Under the pieces are notes generated by a model. It saw only the letters and a list, made by a program, of their open reading frames with translations, was not told where the DNA came from and searched no databases. Shown in pieces: positions 1 through 6,927 of a DNA stretch of 11,525 nucleotides. The stretch lies in contig CANETO010000031.1 of NCBI GenBank assembly GCA_947440895.1, positions 1 through 11,525 of the forward strand, in the 5' to 3' direction. Within the stretch, counting starts at the first letter, position 1. Each line of letters opens with the position of its first letter. Both the position numbers and the translations under genes were made by a program. The stretch comes from Planctomycetaceae bacterium (GTDB taxonomy: Bacteria; Planctomycetota; Planctomycetia; Pirellulales; UBA1268).

Positions 1-93
1 CTGGCAACGACGAAAAACGAGGAACTCGTCGACCGCGCCAACCGCTACAAGCAGGGCCAAACCTGGGAGCGGAAGAAGCCGGCCGGAAGCTGA
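1..93 (+). CDS. C-terminal end of an unidentified protein (5' end outside window)
   Basis: An open frame runs from base 1 to a TGA at 91-93 and gives the last 30 residues of a protein. The tail is hydrophilic and rich in Lys, Arg and Glu, ending ...WERKKPAGS. It has no membrane segment and no recognisable motif, so no function can be assigned from this fragment. The coding call rests on three observations: the frame is open from the edge, codon third positions are mostly G/C as in the neighbours, and a strong hairpin starts 7 bases after the stop. The product name depends on sequence to the left of the window. Confidence 0.6.
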   Translation: MATTKNEELVDRANRYKQGQTWERKKPAGS

Positions 94-99
94 ATGCAC

Positions 100-129
100 G
101 CGAATCCTGGCCATCCAGGCCAGATTCGC
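100..129 (+). terminator. Hairpin just after the first gene, terminator-like
   Basis: An inverted repeat has arms GCGAATC (100-106) and GATTCGC (123-129), continued inward by TGGCC (108-112) and GGCCA (118-122). This makes 12 base pairs with one bulged C and a 5-base loop. It begins 7 bases after the upstream stop codon, where a transcription terminator or mRNA 3'-end stabiliser would sit. It has no U-run behind it (TTGGCCGG follows), so intrinsic termination is an inference. Confidence 0.5.
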
Positions 130-157
130 TTGGCCGGCCGCCGCCGGCTGGTGCTGC

Positions 158-176
158 GCATGACGTCGTGTCATGC
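158..176. repeat. Perfect 7-bp hairpin in the intergenic gap
   Basis: GCATGAC (158-164) and GTCATGC (170-176) form a perfect inverted repeat around a 5-base loop (GTCGT). It lies between the terminator-like hairpin at 100-129 and the conserved repeat starting at 209. Its role is unknown. It could be a second terminator stem, a protein-binding palindrome or part of a longer structured transcript. Confidence 0.4.
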
Positions 177-208
177 AGAGTCTCTTGAATCCGGGAGACG
201 CGGCTTCC

Positions 209-336
209 CCAGATGCTGAGGAGCCGGTCGGAGGCACGCGCAGGAGTTGGTGAACTTTGCGACTCACGAGCGATTCAACTTTGTCCAAGAGCCTCCTGTA
301 GCAAAGTCCGCCAACGACGAGCATGCCGCAGCCGGC
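209..336. repeat. Palindromic intergenic repeat, copy 1
   Basis: The first 38 bases (209-246) are identical to 6928-6965, and the right part (302-330) matches 7021-7049 with two differences. Within the copy the left and right parts are imperfect reverse complements. GCCGG (223-227) pairs with 332-336, GGCA (233-236) with 324-327, GTTGG (246-250) with CCAAC (311-315), and ACTTTGC (254-260) with GCAAAGT (301-307). The apical 40 bases (261-300) are unrelated to those of copy 2. GTTGG:CCAAC here replaces GCCGG:CCGGC in copy 2, so pairing is kept while sequence changes. The copy lies between two convergent genes. It could be a bidirectional terminator, a REP/MITE-like element or a small structured RNA, and I cannot choose between these. 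Confidence 0.75.
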
Positions 337-385
337 GAACCAATACGGCATGGCCGCACCCGCCCGCACCCCAGATACCGAGGAA

Positions 386-411
386 CTCGTGGGTGTCAGA
401 ACTCTCACGAG
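386..411 (-). terminator. Hairpin across the stop of the HTTM gene
   Basis: CTCGTG (386-391) and CACGAG (406-411) form a 6-bp perfect stem. It extends to 8 bp if one G-T pair is allowed and overlaps the TGA of the minus-strand HTTM gene (405-407). It may help end the minus-strand operon transcript. There is no U-tract, so the call is weak. Confidence 0.25.
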
Positions 412-1307
412 CGCCGTGGCTTCAGCCAGAGCAGGTAATACGCGGTGATCAGCCACTGGAACAGCTGCACGTTCATCACCCAGTCCAGCCCCGCGTGAAA
501 CGCGAGGCCTGCCACCAGCACCGGCAGCCTCAGCCGCGGGAACCAGATCAGCACCGGGAACCCCAGCTCAAACGCCAGCGTGCCGTAGGTGAATACCTGC
601 GACATGATGGGAGTCAGAAAGAACTCCGGGATCGGAAACCGCTGAAACTCTCCGAGCTGTAATACCATGCCGACGGCGGTGCCATTCCGCCAGGTAGGTC
701 CCATCAGTTTCCAGACGCCGGCCGCCAGATACAGAATGCAGAGCTGCAACTGCAGGATCCGTTGCGGCCAAGCTGGCACAGGCTGATAGAGAGCAACCGG
801 ATCGACAGCGGCCTGAGGAAACAGCCGCCGTGACACTGCACGAGGCAGCGAGAGCGCTTCGCCTGAGCGGGCAAAGATCAGAAAGAACGCGCCGATCCGA
901 ATCAGGTTGTCACCAGAGTGCAGGATGTCCATGTTCCGCCAGGAGTAGCTAACGGCGGCCAGCCAGACGCAGGCGGCGGCGCACCGCGGAAACACCCCCA
1001 GGACCAGCCCAAGGCCGCCCGCCAGGCCAAGACAGCGGATCAGTCCGATTGCGAGATCACTGTATCCGGTGAGCATGAAAACGCTGATACGGGTGCCCCC
1101 GACCGTTTCGCGGTGTACTTCCGGCGGAAGCACCCCTTCGTTTCCCAGCCACATCACCATGTCGGGCCAGAGCAGCCAGAGGTTCACCAGGCTGAGCAGC
1201 CCAAGCCAGCAGCGAAACCAGGCCAGCGGCCGGGGGTCGACCGGGTCACGCACCCAACGATCGAAGGCAACAGACGCCCGCACGATCATGGCCCACGGCG
1301 ACTTCAT
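405..1307 (-). CDS. HTTM-domain integral membrane protein (vitamin K-dependent gamma-carboxylase-like)
   Basis: This is a 300-residue, very hydrophobic protein with several membrane helices. They lie at about residues 28-50, 84-110, 112-128, 132-150 and 185-205, with further helices near 230-290. The pattern fits the HTTM (horizontally transferred transmembrane) family, whose membrane core is related to vitamin K-dependent gamma-carboxylase. Supporting motifs are an early Asp-Pro-Arg-Pro-Leu-Ala segment, a central HSGDNLIR motif, and KLMGPTWRNGTA, which resembles the family's K-x(4-5)-W-x-x-G element. The start at 1307 is chosen over an upstream in-frame ATG at 1418 for two reasons. It overlaps the stop of the preceding gene as ATGA (1304-1307), and GGGAG sits 8 bases upstream. 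It is the last gene of the operon. Biochemical activity of bacterial HTTM proteins is largely unknown, so carboxylase function is not claimed. Confidence 0.82.
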   Translation of the reverse strand: MKSPWAMIVRASVAFDRWVRDPVDPRPLAWFRCWLGLLSLVNLWLLWPDMVMWLGNEGVLPPEVHRETVGGTRISVFMLTGYSDLAIGLIRCLGLAGGLGLVLGVFPRCAAACVWLAAVSYSWRNMDILHSGDNLIRIGAFFLIFARSGEALSLPRAVSRRLFPQAAVDPVALYQPVPAWPQRILQLQLCILYLAAGVWKLMGPTWRNGTAVGMVLQLGEFQRFPIPEFFLTPIMSQVFTYGTLAFELGFPVLIWFPRLRLPVLVAGLAFHAGLDWVMNVQLFQWLITAYYLLWLKPRRS

Positions 1308-1939
1308 TGGTCCCACTCCCGTGGCACCGCCCACCGATGGAACATGTAACTGCTCCATGGTGTTTGCCGCAGATCGGCACGGAGGTCCGGCCGCACCGCC
1401 GGTTCGCAGGGACGCCACCAGCGCACCAGTTCCACCCTGACCGGATCGTGCCCCTCCTCCCGCAAGCGACGCACCGCATATTCAGCGAACGGCTGCCAGA
1501 GTCGATGTTCGTCATCCAGCCTCAGATAGTCGTTGAAATACTTGCGCCAGCGGTCCTTCTGCCAGCGTTCGAAATAGCCCATCGCGACCATATCGGTGAG
1601 CATCCGGCGGTCGACGGTACCGTTGCGATCGGTGCACCGCATCTCCACGCAGATGTCCGTGGCACGTGGGTCGGGCGAAAACATATCCCACGCCTGCCAC
1701 AGCCCCAGCAGCAGAAACGGGCCGGACACCATGCCATCGATCACCGTTTTCGGCGGAAACAGGCTGGCGGGTATCGTCCAACTGAAGGCCGCCACCGTGT
1801 AGCCAACGACCAGAAACGTCTGCCAGTGTCGGAGCGACCCACGGACAAGACTGAACGGGCCGTACGCCGGGGAGAGGGAGATGCGGGATATTCTCACGGA
1901 CCACAGCTCACTTGCGGAAGGCGGCGCCGTCGAGACCAT
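1304..1939 (-). CDS. Small membrane protein with FSPDP motif, probable partner of the HTTM protein
   Basis: This 211-residue protein has two membrane helices in its first 90 residues (about 38-62 and 66-86). A conserved-looking WDMFSPDPRATD segment follows, then a soluble C-terminal half rich in Arg, Trp and charged residues. Short two-helix proteins with a W-x-MF-[SA]-P-[ND]-P motif are often encoded beside HTTM genes. This one ends in a 4-base ATGA overlap with the HTTM gene, so the two are very probably translated together. The ATG at 1939 overlaps the end of the upstream regulator gene by 32 bases. A GTG at 1897 would start 10 bases after that regulator's stop and give 197 residues, and neither start has a strong ribosome-binding site. 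The function is unknown; a role in assembling, or presenting substrate to, the HTTM protein is an inference. Confidence 0.75.
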   Translation of the reverse strand: MVSTAPPSASELWSVRISRISLSPAYGPFSLVRGSLRHWQTFLVVGYTVAAFSWTIPASLFPPKTVIDGMVSGPFLLLGLWQAWDMFSPDPRATDICVEMRCTDRNGTVDRRMLTDMVAMGYFERWQKDRWRKYFNDYLRLDDEHRLWQPFAEYAVRRLREEGHDPVRVELVRWWRPCEPAVRPDLRADLRQTPWSSYMFHRWAVPREWDQ

Positions 1940-3287
1940 GCGTCTTCATCAACCGGTAGAGTGTCCCTCGCGGCAGCCGGGCGTCACGGGCGGCGGCCGA
2001 GATGTCGCCGGAATGCCTGGAGAGGAGGTCGTTGAGGTACTGCTTCTCGAACCTGGCCACATGGTCGGCACGCTGGGCAAAGTAGCCGACGGCGGTGTTT
2101 GTGCGGCCCGCGGCCGCCACCAGTTCGTCAGGGAGATCGTCCACGCCAGCCACCGTGGACTGCGTCATTGCGATGGCCCGCCGCACCACGTTCTGCAGTT
2201 CGCGGACGTTCCCCGGCCAATGGTAGCTCTTCAGCACCTGATAGACGTCGGTGGACAGTCCGTTCACCCTCCTCCCCATCTCCTGCGCGGCACGGTTGGC
2301 AAATGACTCCGCCAACAGGCCGATATCGTCGCCCCGGGCACGAAGCGGGGGCAGGTCGATCCGCACCACGTTGATGCGGTAGAGGAGATCACGGCGAAAC
2401 TCGCTCCTTTCCACCATCTCATCGACGTCCCGCGACGTGGCCGCAACCACCCGCACGTCGACCGCATTCTCAAGTCTCGCCCCCACCCGGCGGACCCGCC
2501 GCTCCTGCAGAACCCGCAGCAGTTTTGCCTGCAATGGCAGGGGCAGTTCGCCAATCTCGTCGAGAAAGAGGGTGCCCCCGTCGGCAAATTCAACCAGGCC
2601 CATCCTTCTAGCATCGGCCCCGGTGAACGTGCCCCGCTCGTGGCCAAAGAGTTCGCTCTCCATCAGGGCATCGGGGATCGCGCCACAGTCCACGGGCACG
2701 AACGGACCGGCCTTGCGGCGGCTGCGGGCGTGGATCGCCCGGGCCACGAGTTCCTTGCCTGTTCCGGTCTCGCCCGTCACGAGCACGTCCACGGAGCTGG
2801 TCGCAATCCGGTCGATGATGGAGTAGATCTGCTGCATCGCCGGGCTCTCGCCCAGGAAATCATCGAACGAGTAGGGCCGTTCGACCGCGCGGCGGAGAAC
2901 CTTCTCGGCCGCTTTTCGCCGTGATTCGGTGAGCAGCCGCACGAGGGCATTTTCGAGTTCGGCTTCGGCCTGGTCACTTCCGAGATACTCCCCCGCGCCT
3001 GCCTGGAGGCACGCCCGGGCCGTGGCGATGCTCGGCTGCGGATCGATCACCACAAGCGGCAGTTGGGGATCGGCCTTCTTGATCGCGGCATGCAGCACGT
3101 CGGCCGACAGCCCCGAACGGGCGGTGACAATCCCGAGATCCCACGGGTCGCGGGCGAGCCTGACGAGCGCGGACTCGAGCGACGTTTCCACCCGCACCTC
3201 GAACGGCTGCAGACGGGCCGTGAGCCTGGCGTAGGGCAGGCCGTTGCTCCCCTCGGAATCGACGATCAGGATGCGGGGTTGCTGCAC
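1908..3287 (-). CDS. Sigma-54-dependent transcriptional activator (NtrC family) with degenerate receiver domain
   Basis: This 459-residue protein has the NtrC order. A receiver-like domain spans residues 4-120, an AAA+ sigma-54 activation domain spans about 145-370, and a Fis-type helix-turn-helix spans about 415-455. The AAA+ domain shows Walker A GETGTGKE (172-179), the sigma-54-contact loop as GTFTGA (219-224, usual form GAFTGA) and Walker B TLFLDE (239-244). The receiver keeps Asp10. However, the phospho-acceptor site aligns with Thr55, the switch Thr with Asp82, and the conserved Lys with Ser104, so ordinary phosphorylation is unlikely. The start is a GTG at 3287 without a clear ribosome-binding site, but the receiver fold begins immediately after it, which supports it. 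It is the first gene of a minus-strand operon with the membrane pair, and is divergent from the TPR-like gene. Its target promoters are not known. Confidence 0.93.
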   Translation of the reverse strand: MQQPRILIVDSEGSNGLPYARLTARLQPFEVRVETSLESALVRLARDPWDLGIVTARSGLSADVLHAAIKKADPQLPLVVIDPQPSIATARACLQAGAGEYLGSDQAEAELENALVRLLTESRRKAAEKVLRRAVERPYSFDDFLGESPAMQQIYSIIDRIATSSVDVLVTGETGTGKELVARAIHARSRRKAGPFVPVDCGAIPDALMESELFGHERGTFTGADARRMGLVEFADGGTLFLDEIGELPLPLQAKLLRVLQERRVRRVGARLENAVDVRVVAATSRDVDEMVERSEFRRDLLYRINVVRIDLPPLRARGDDIGLLAESFANRAAQEMGRRVNGLSTDVYQVLKSYHWPGNVRELQNVVRRAIAMTQSTVAGVDDLPDELVAAAGRTNTAVGYFAQRADHVARFEKQYLNDLLSRHSGDISAAARDARLPRGTLYRLMKTHGLDGAAFRK

Positions 3288-3499
3288 GGGATGGCTCGGG
3301 CGGGCATGGCTGGCAACGAAAGACCGGTATCAGACCGTTTCACCCCGCCGTCGGCCGCCTGCCCGCGGCGGCACTGGCGCCGGCGAGAACCCGCAGAGTA
3401 TGCAGGGTCGGTGGGCGGGCGGCAACTCGCCCGGCGGGGGTAGTGGTGGTACATTGCCGGCTCGCGTTGAAACGGCCGCTTCCCGGAGATCACCCCGAC
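3288..3499. promoter_or_regulatory. Divergent intergenic region between the activator and the TPR-like gene
   Basis: These 212 bases separate two genes transcribed away from each other, so promoters for both should lie here. The region is very GC-rich with several short GC inverted repeats. I see no convincing -35/-10 pair. A near match to a sigma-54 promoter at 3444-3457 has the wrong spacing. A ribosome-binding site GGAGAT at 3484-3489 serves the plus-strand gene. Confidence 0.35.
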
Positions 3500-5728
3500 A
3501 TGCCCCTGGACCCTTATTCGCCGTGCCCGGGTGGCACCGGCAAGAAGATCAAGTTCTGCTGCTCCGAACTCATGGGCGATCTGGAACAGATCGACCGACT
3601 CACCGACGGGCAGCAATACGCGGCAGCACTCGCGGAAGTGGAACGGCTGACAGAGCGGCATCCAGGACGGGCCTGCCTGATGGCGCACCGCACCCGGCTC
3701 CAACTGGCCACCAAGAAATTCGCCGAGGCCGCCGCGGGCAGCATGGCGTTCCTGGAAGCCTGCCCCGACAATCCGGTGGCGCTGGGCCAGGCCGCCGTGA
3801 CCGAGGCGCTCGTGGGCCGGATGCAGGAGGCCATGTCGCTCTTCGACCAGGCCCGCGACAAGGCGCGAGAGATGGCGACTGAGACCCCGGCCACCGAGGC
3901 GCCCCGGGACCTGCTGCGGACGGCCCAGACCCTCGTGCAGGCTGCCGCCCAGACTGGCCATCCCGGCTGCGCCCAGGGCATCGTGGAATGGCTGATCGAT
4001 AAATCGCTCGGCAGCGAGGAGGAGCGGCAGGCGTTGGCTGCAATCGTCGGCCAGACCGGCGTGCCCCCGGCGCTCCGCACCAAGATGTCGTTCGAGCCAG
4101 CCTCGGCCGACTCCCCCTACCGGTTCGAATTTGAATCGGCGATGAAGGCGGCCGCCGACTGGCGGCTTTCCAAGGCGTTGGCGACTTTTCGCAGCCTGAA
4201 GGCGGTCGCGGGAGAGAGCCCGGAACTGTTTACGAATACCGCGATCCTCTGCGAGATGCTGGCCCGTCCGTACGAGGCGTCAGAGGCCTGGCTGACGGTC
4301 GCCAAGCTCCGCGCGAACACGCCGGACGACGCCGTCGAGGCGACGGGCCGCGCCATCGCGATGGAGACCGAGGCCGATCCGGACCGCTCGCCGGTCGTGA
4401 CCATCACGAGTATCATCGCCCCACTCCAGGCCACCGCTGGCGAAGCCGGCGGCGGCGGGATCGAACTTCTGGAAGACACGCTCCGCCACGACGGTCGCTT
4501 CGATGTCGCGACGTTCGATCGTTCGGCCTGGGTATCGCGTGGGGCGGCGCCGCCCCACTCAGTCTGGCGTGTCTATGCTCCGTCAGGCGTGGCCGAGCAG
4601 CCCGATCGACTGCTTGCCTCGCTGATGGTCTTCGGCCGGCAGACCGACCGTGATCCGGAAGCCGTGCTGCAGGGCTTCGAGCCGGATGTCGCCGAGGCGA
4701 AGCCGATTGTCGAACACCTGCTGGCGTGCACGTTTGCTTCGCCGGTCGACACGGGCCGCGGACGCCTGCCCACCACATCTCCCACCGCCTGGCTGCAGAA
4801 CACCCAGTTCCGCGTCAAGCCGGGGGAGGTATCGAAGGAACCGACGGCTGCCGATGGCCCTTCGGCGATCGACCGGCTGCTCGCCCGCCAACGGCAGGCG
4901 GTCTGGGATCGATTTCTGCAGGTCTGGCCCGACACGCCGCTGCCCGAACTGCTTGGCAAAACGCCACGACAAGCCGCTGCGGAGCCGGGGAAGGAACCGG
5001 CTCGACGGGTTGAGGCGATGATCAGCGAAGGCGAGGCGGCCTCCCGCCAGCCTGAGGCATCGGCCGCATGGACGACAGTCCGCGGGAAGATGGGGCTGCC
5101 GGCGCCAACGCCGATCCGCTCGGCACGGCCGCTCGAGGAGGTGCCGCCCCTGCGGTGGCACCGCGTCGTCCTCGACGGACTCGACCTCGATCAACTGCGG
5201 GTGCTCTTCCTCACGTCGCTCGATGCGGGCTTCGATCTGTCGGCCGCACGGGCTGCCGAGGCAATCGTATCGCGGCCCGACGCCGAGCCCGCCGACCGCT
5301 GGGAGGCCTATGGGCTACTCGAGGACCGGGCAGAAACGAGCCTGGAAAAGCTGGCTATCATCGGCAAGCTCCGGGAGCTCGCCAAGACGCTCGGCGCCAA
5401 CGACGGCATGCTCGACGTTGCTGAACTGCGGGTGCGTTTTTCGCGGGCCGACGAGGCCGGCATCATGAAGTTGCTCAACCACCTGCAGCGTGAGCACGCC
5501 CGTGATCAGAAGGTGATCGCCGCACTCGCCGAAGTGCTCGGGGAAGCGGGGGTCGACCTCGCCGCCTTGGCGGCCCAGTCAGCTGCCTCTCAGATGCAGG
5601 GCGGCCCGGCAGGCCTGCCTATCGGCGGCGGTCAGCCATCGGCTGCCGACGCTGGACGCATCTGGACGCCCGGTGGAGAACAGGGCGGGGCCGCAGGCGA
5701 GAAGAAATCGCTCTGGACGCCTGGTTGA
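3500..5728 (+). CDS. TPR-like protein with degenerate SEC-C motif and C-terminal WTPG repeats
   Basis: This 742-residue, apparently soluble protein has no signal peptide or membrane helix. It opens with SPCPGGTGKKIKFCC (residues 7-21), which follows the SEC-C zinc motif (C-x-C-x8-C-C/H) except that the second Cys is Gly11. Residues about 24-260 are Ala-rich helical pairs with the spacing of tetratricopeptide repeats. The middle contains a Gly-rich stretch (EAGGGG, near residue 316). The last 23 residues contain IWTPGG and LWTPG, a short duplicated motif ending at the C terminus. The start at 3500 is preferred over an ATG at 3443 because GGAGAT lies about 10 bases upstream and the cysteine motif starts right after it. 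ribD begins 13 bases after its stop, so the two are probably co-transcribed. Its function is not known. SEC-C motifs are best known from SecA, where they bind SecB, so a protein-binding role is a guess. Confidence 0.85.
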   Translation: MPLDPYSPCPGGTGKKIKFCCSELMGDLEQIDRLTDGQQYAAALAEVERLTERHPGRACLMAHRTRLQLATKKFAEAAAGSMAFLEACPDNPVALGQAAVTEALVGRMQEAMSLFDQARDKAREMATETPATEAPRDLLRTAQTLVQAAAQTGHPGCAQGIVEWLIDKSLGSEEERQALAAIVGQTGVPPALRTKMSFEPASADSPYRFEFESAMKAAADWRLSKALATFRSLKAVAGESPELFTNTAILCEMLARPYEASEAWLTVAKLRANTPDDAVEATGRAIAMETEADPDRSPVVTITSIIAPLQATAGEAGGGGIELLEDTLRHDGRFDVATFDRSAWVSRGAAPPHSVWRVYAPSGVAEQPDRLLASLMVFGRQTDRDPEAVLQGFEPDVAEAKPIVEHLLACTFASPVDTGRGRLPTTSPTAWLQNTQFRVKPGEVSKEPTAADGPSAIDRLLARQRQAVWDRFLQVWPDTPLPELLGKTPRQAAAEPGKEPARRVEAMISEGEAASRQPEASAAWTTVRGKMGLPAPTPIRSARPLEEVPPLRWHRVVLDGLDLDQLRVLFLTSLDAGFDLSAARAAEAIVSRPDAEPADRWEAYGLLEDRAETSLEKLAIIGKLRELAKTLGANDGMLDVAELRVRFSRADEAGIMKLLNHLQREHARDQKVIAALAEVLGEAGVDLAALAAQSAASQMQGGPAGLPIGGGQPSAADAGRIWTPGGEQGGAAGEKKSLWTPG

Positions 5729-5741
5729 GGTCACACAGGCC

Positions 5742-6881
5742 ATGCACCCGGTTCGTCCTCCTGACGCTGACGCATTCGACGAACACCTGATGCGGCGGGC
5801 CCTCGAACTGGCCCGCCGCGGCGAGGGACAGGTCGAGCCCAATCCGATGGTGGGAGCGGTGATCGCCGCACCAGCCGACACCGGCGGTGGCCGCATCATC
5901 GCCGAAGGTTGGCACGCCGTGTTTGGTGGTCCGCACGCTGAGGTGGCGGCACTCGCTGCCGCCGGCGCCGCGGCCCGCGGCGGCACGCTGGCCGTCACAC
6001 TGGAACCCTGCTGCCATCACGGCAAGACGCCCCCCTGCACCGCCGCGATCGTGGCGGCGGGGATCGCCCGGGTAATCGTGGCCAGCCGCGATCCCTTTCC
6101 TGCCGTCAACGGTGGCGGCATCGACGAACTCCGGCGGGCCGGCATCGAGGTGCGGACGGGCGTCTGTGAACAGGAGGCACGGCGACTGATCGCCCCCTTC
6201 CGCATGCTCGTGGAGCAGCAGCGGCCCTGGATGATCGCGAAGTGGGCGATGAGCCTCGACGGCCGCGTGGCCACGGCGGCTGGTGAAAGTCGCTGGATTT
6301 CATCGGAACAGTCGCGTGCGATCGTCCACGAGCTCCGCGGACGGATGGACGGCATCCTCTGTGGTATCGGCACCGTGCTGGCCGATGATCCGCTCCTCAC
6401 GGCGCGGCCGGCCGGGCCACGTCAGCCGCTGCGGATCGTCCTCGACACGTCGGCCCGCCTGCCGATCGAGAGCAGGCTCGTCCGCAGCGCCCGCGAGATA
6501 CCGGTGCTCGTGGCCACGGGCCCAAAAGCGCCCGCGGACCGTCTCCGGGCACTGGCAGCCGCTGGCTGCGAAGTCTGGCAGGCCGCCGCCGCGGATCCGC
6601 GGGATCGGCTGCACGAACTGCTCGCGGAACTGGGATCGCGACGGCTCACGAACGTGCTTGTGGAAGGCGGTCCCACCGTGCTCGGCAGCCTGGCCGATGC
6701 CAGTCTCGTCGACGAGGTCTGGGCCTTCGTCGCGCCGACGATCATCGGCGGCGCGGCGTCTCCATCGCCGGTTGCCGGCACGGGAATCGCGACACTCGCG
6801 TCAGCCACTGCGATCGAGATAGAGCACACGGATCACCCTGGCGGCGATCTCTTCATCCGCGGCGTGGTACGCCGCGGGTAA
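5742..6881 (+). CDS. ribD: Bifunctional riboflavin biosynthesis protein RibD (pyrimidine deaminase / reductase)
   Basis: This 379-residue cytoplasmic enzyme catalyses two consecutive steps of riboflavin synthesis. It performs a zinc-dependent deamination of the diaminopyrimidine ribosyl phosphate, then an NADPH-dependent reduction of the ribosyl side chain to ribityl. The N-terminal deaminase (about 13-155) has PNPMVGAV (33-40), the zinc/catalytic HAE (His65, Glu67) and EPCCHHGKTPPC (Cys90 and Cys99 as zinc ligands). The C-terminal reductase (about 160-379) starts with MIAKWAMSLDGRVAT (164-178), then GIGTVLADDPLLTAR and LVEGGPTVLGSL. Both halves are complete and the length is normal. The ATG at 5742 has GAGGT about 8 bases upstream and follows the previous stop by 13 bases, so an ATG at 5673 inside the upstream gene is not preferred. 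No other riboflavin gene is in the window and no FMN riboswitch was recognised upstream. Confidence 0.96.
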   Translation: MHPVRPPDADAFDEHLMRRALELARRGEGQVEPNPMVGAVIAAPADTGGGRIIAEGWHAVFGGPHAEVAALAAAGAAARGGTLAVTLEPCCHHGKTPPCTAAIVAAGIARVIVASRDPFPAVNGGGIDELRRAGIEVRTGVCEQEARRLIAPFRMLVEQQRPWMIAKWAMSLDGRVATAAGESRWISSEQSRAIVHELRGRMDGILCGIGTVLADDPLLTARPAGPRQPLRIVLDTSARLPIESRLVRSAREIPVLVATGPKAPADRLRALAAAGCEVWQAAAADPRDRLHELLAELGSRRLTNVLVEGGPTVLGSLADASLVDEVWAFVAPTIIGGAASPSPVAGTGIATLASATAIEIEHTDHPGGDLFIRGVVRRG

Positions 6882-6927
6882 GCAGCAGCCGGCGAAGTAT
6901 GCGCATTTGCAGACTTGCCTCCACGAT

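Noticed and set aside
209..336. Integron attC site
   Set aside because: The element is a long imperfect palindrome with a variable apex, as attC sites are, but no GTTRRRY/RYYYAAC core boxes are at the stem base, and there is no integrase or cassette array. attC arms also are not sequence-conserved as these are.
1308..1418. Longer HTTM protein starting at 1418
   Set aside because: The extra 37 residues lie inside the upstream gene and have no ribosome-binding site, while the ATGA overlap and GGGAG favour 1307.
3444..3457. Possible sigma-54 promoter (TGG ... TTGC) in the divergent region beside the sigma-54 activator gene
   Set aside because: The spacing is TGG-N7-TTGC, one base shorter than the -24/-12 consensus needs, and the rest of the -24 box does not match. 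Sigma-54 promoters tolerate spacing changes poorly.
3443..3499. Upstream start for the TPR-like protein
   Set aside because: There is no ribosome-binding site, and the 19 extra residues precede the conserved-looking start of the cysteine motif. GGAGAT is placed correctly for 3500.
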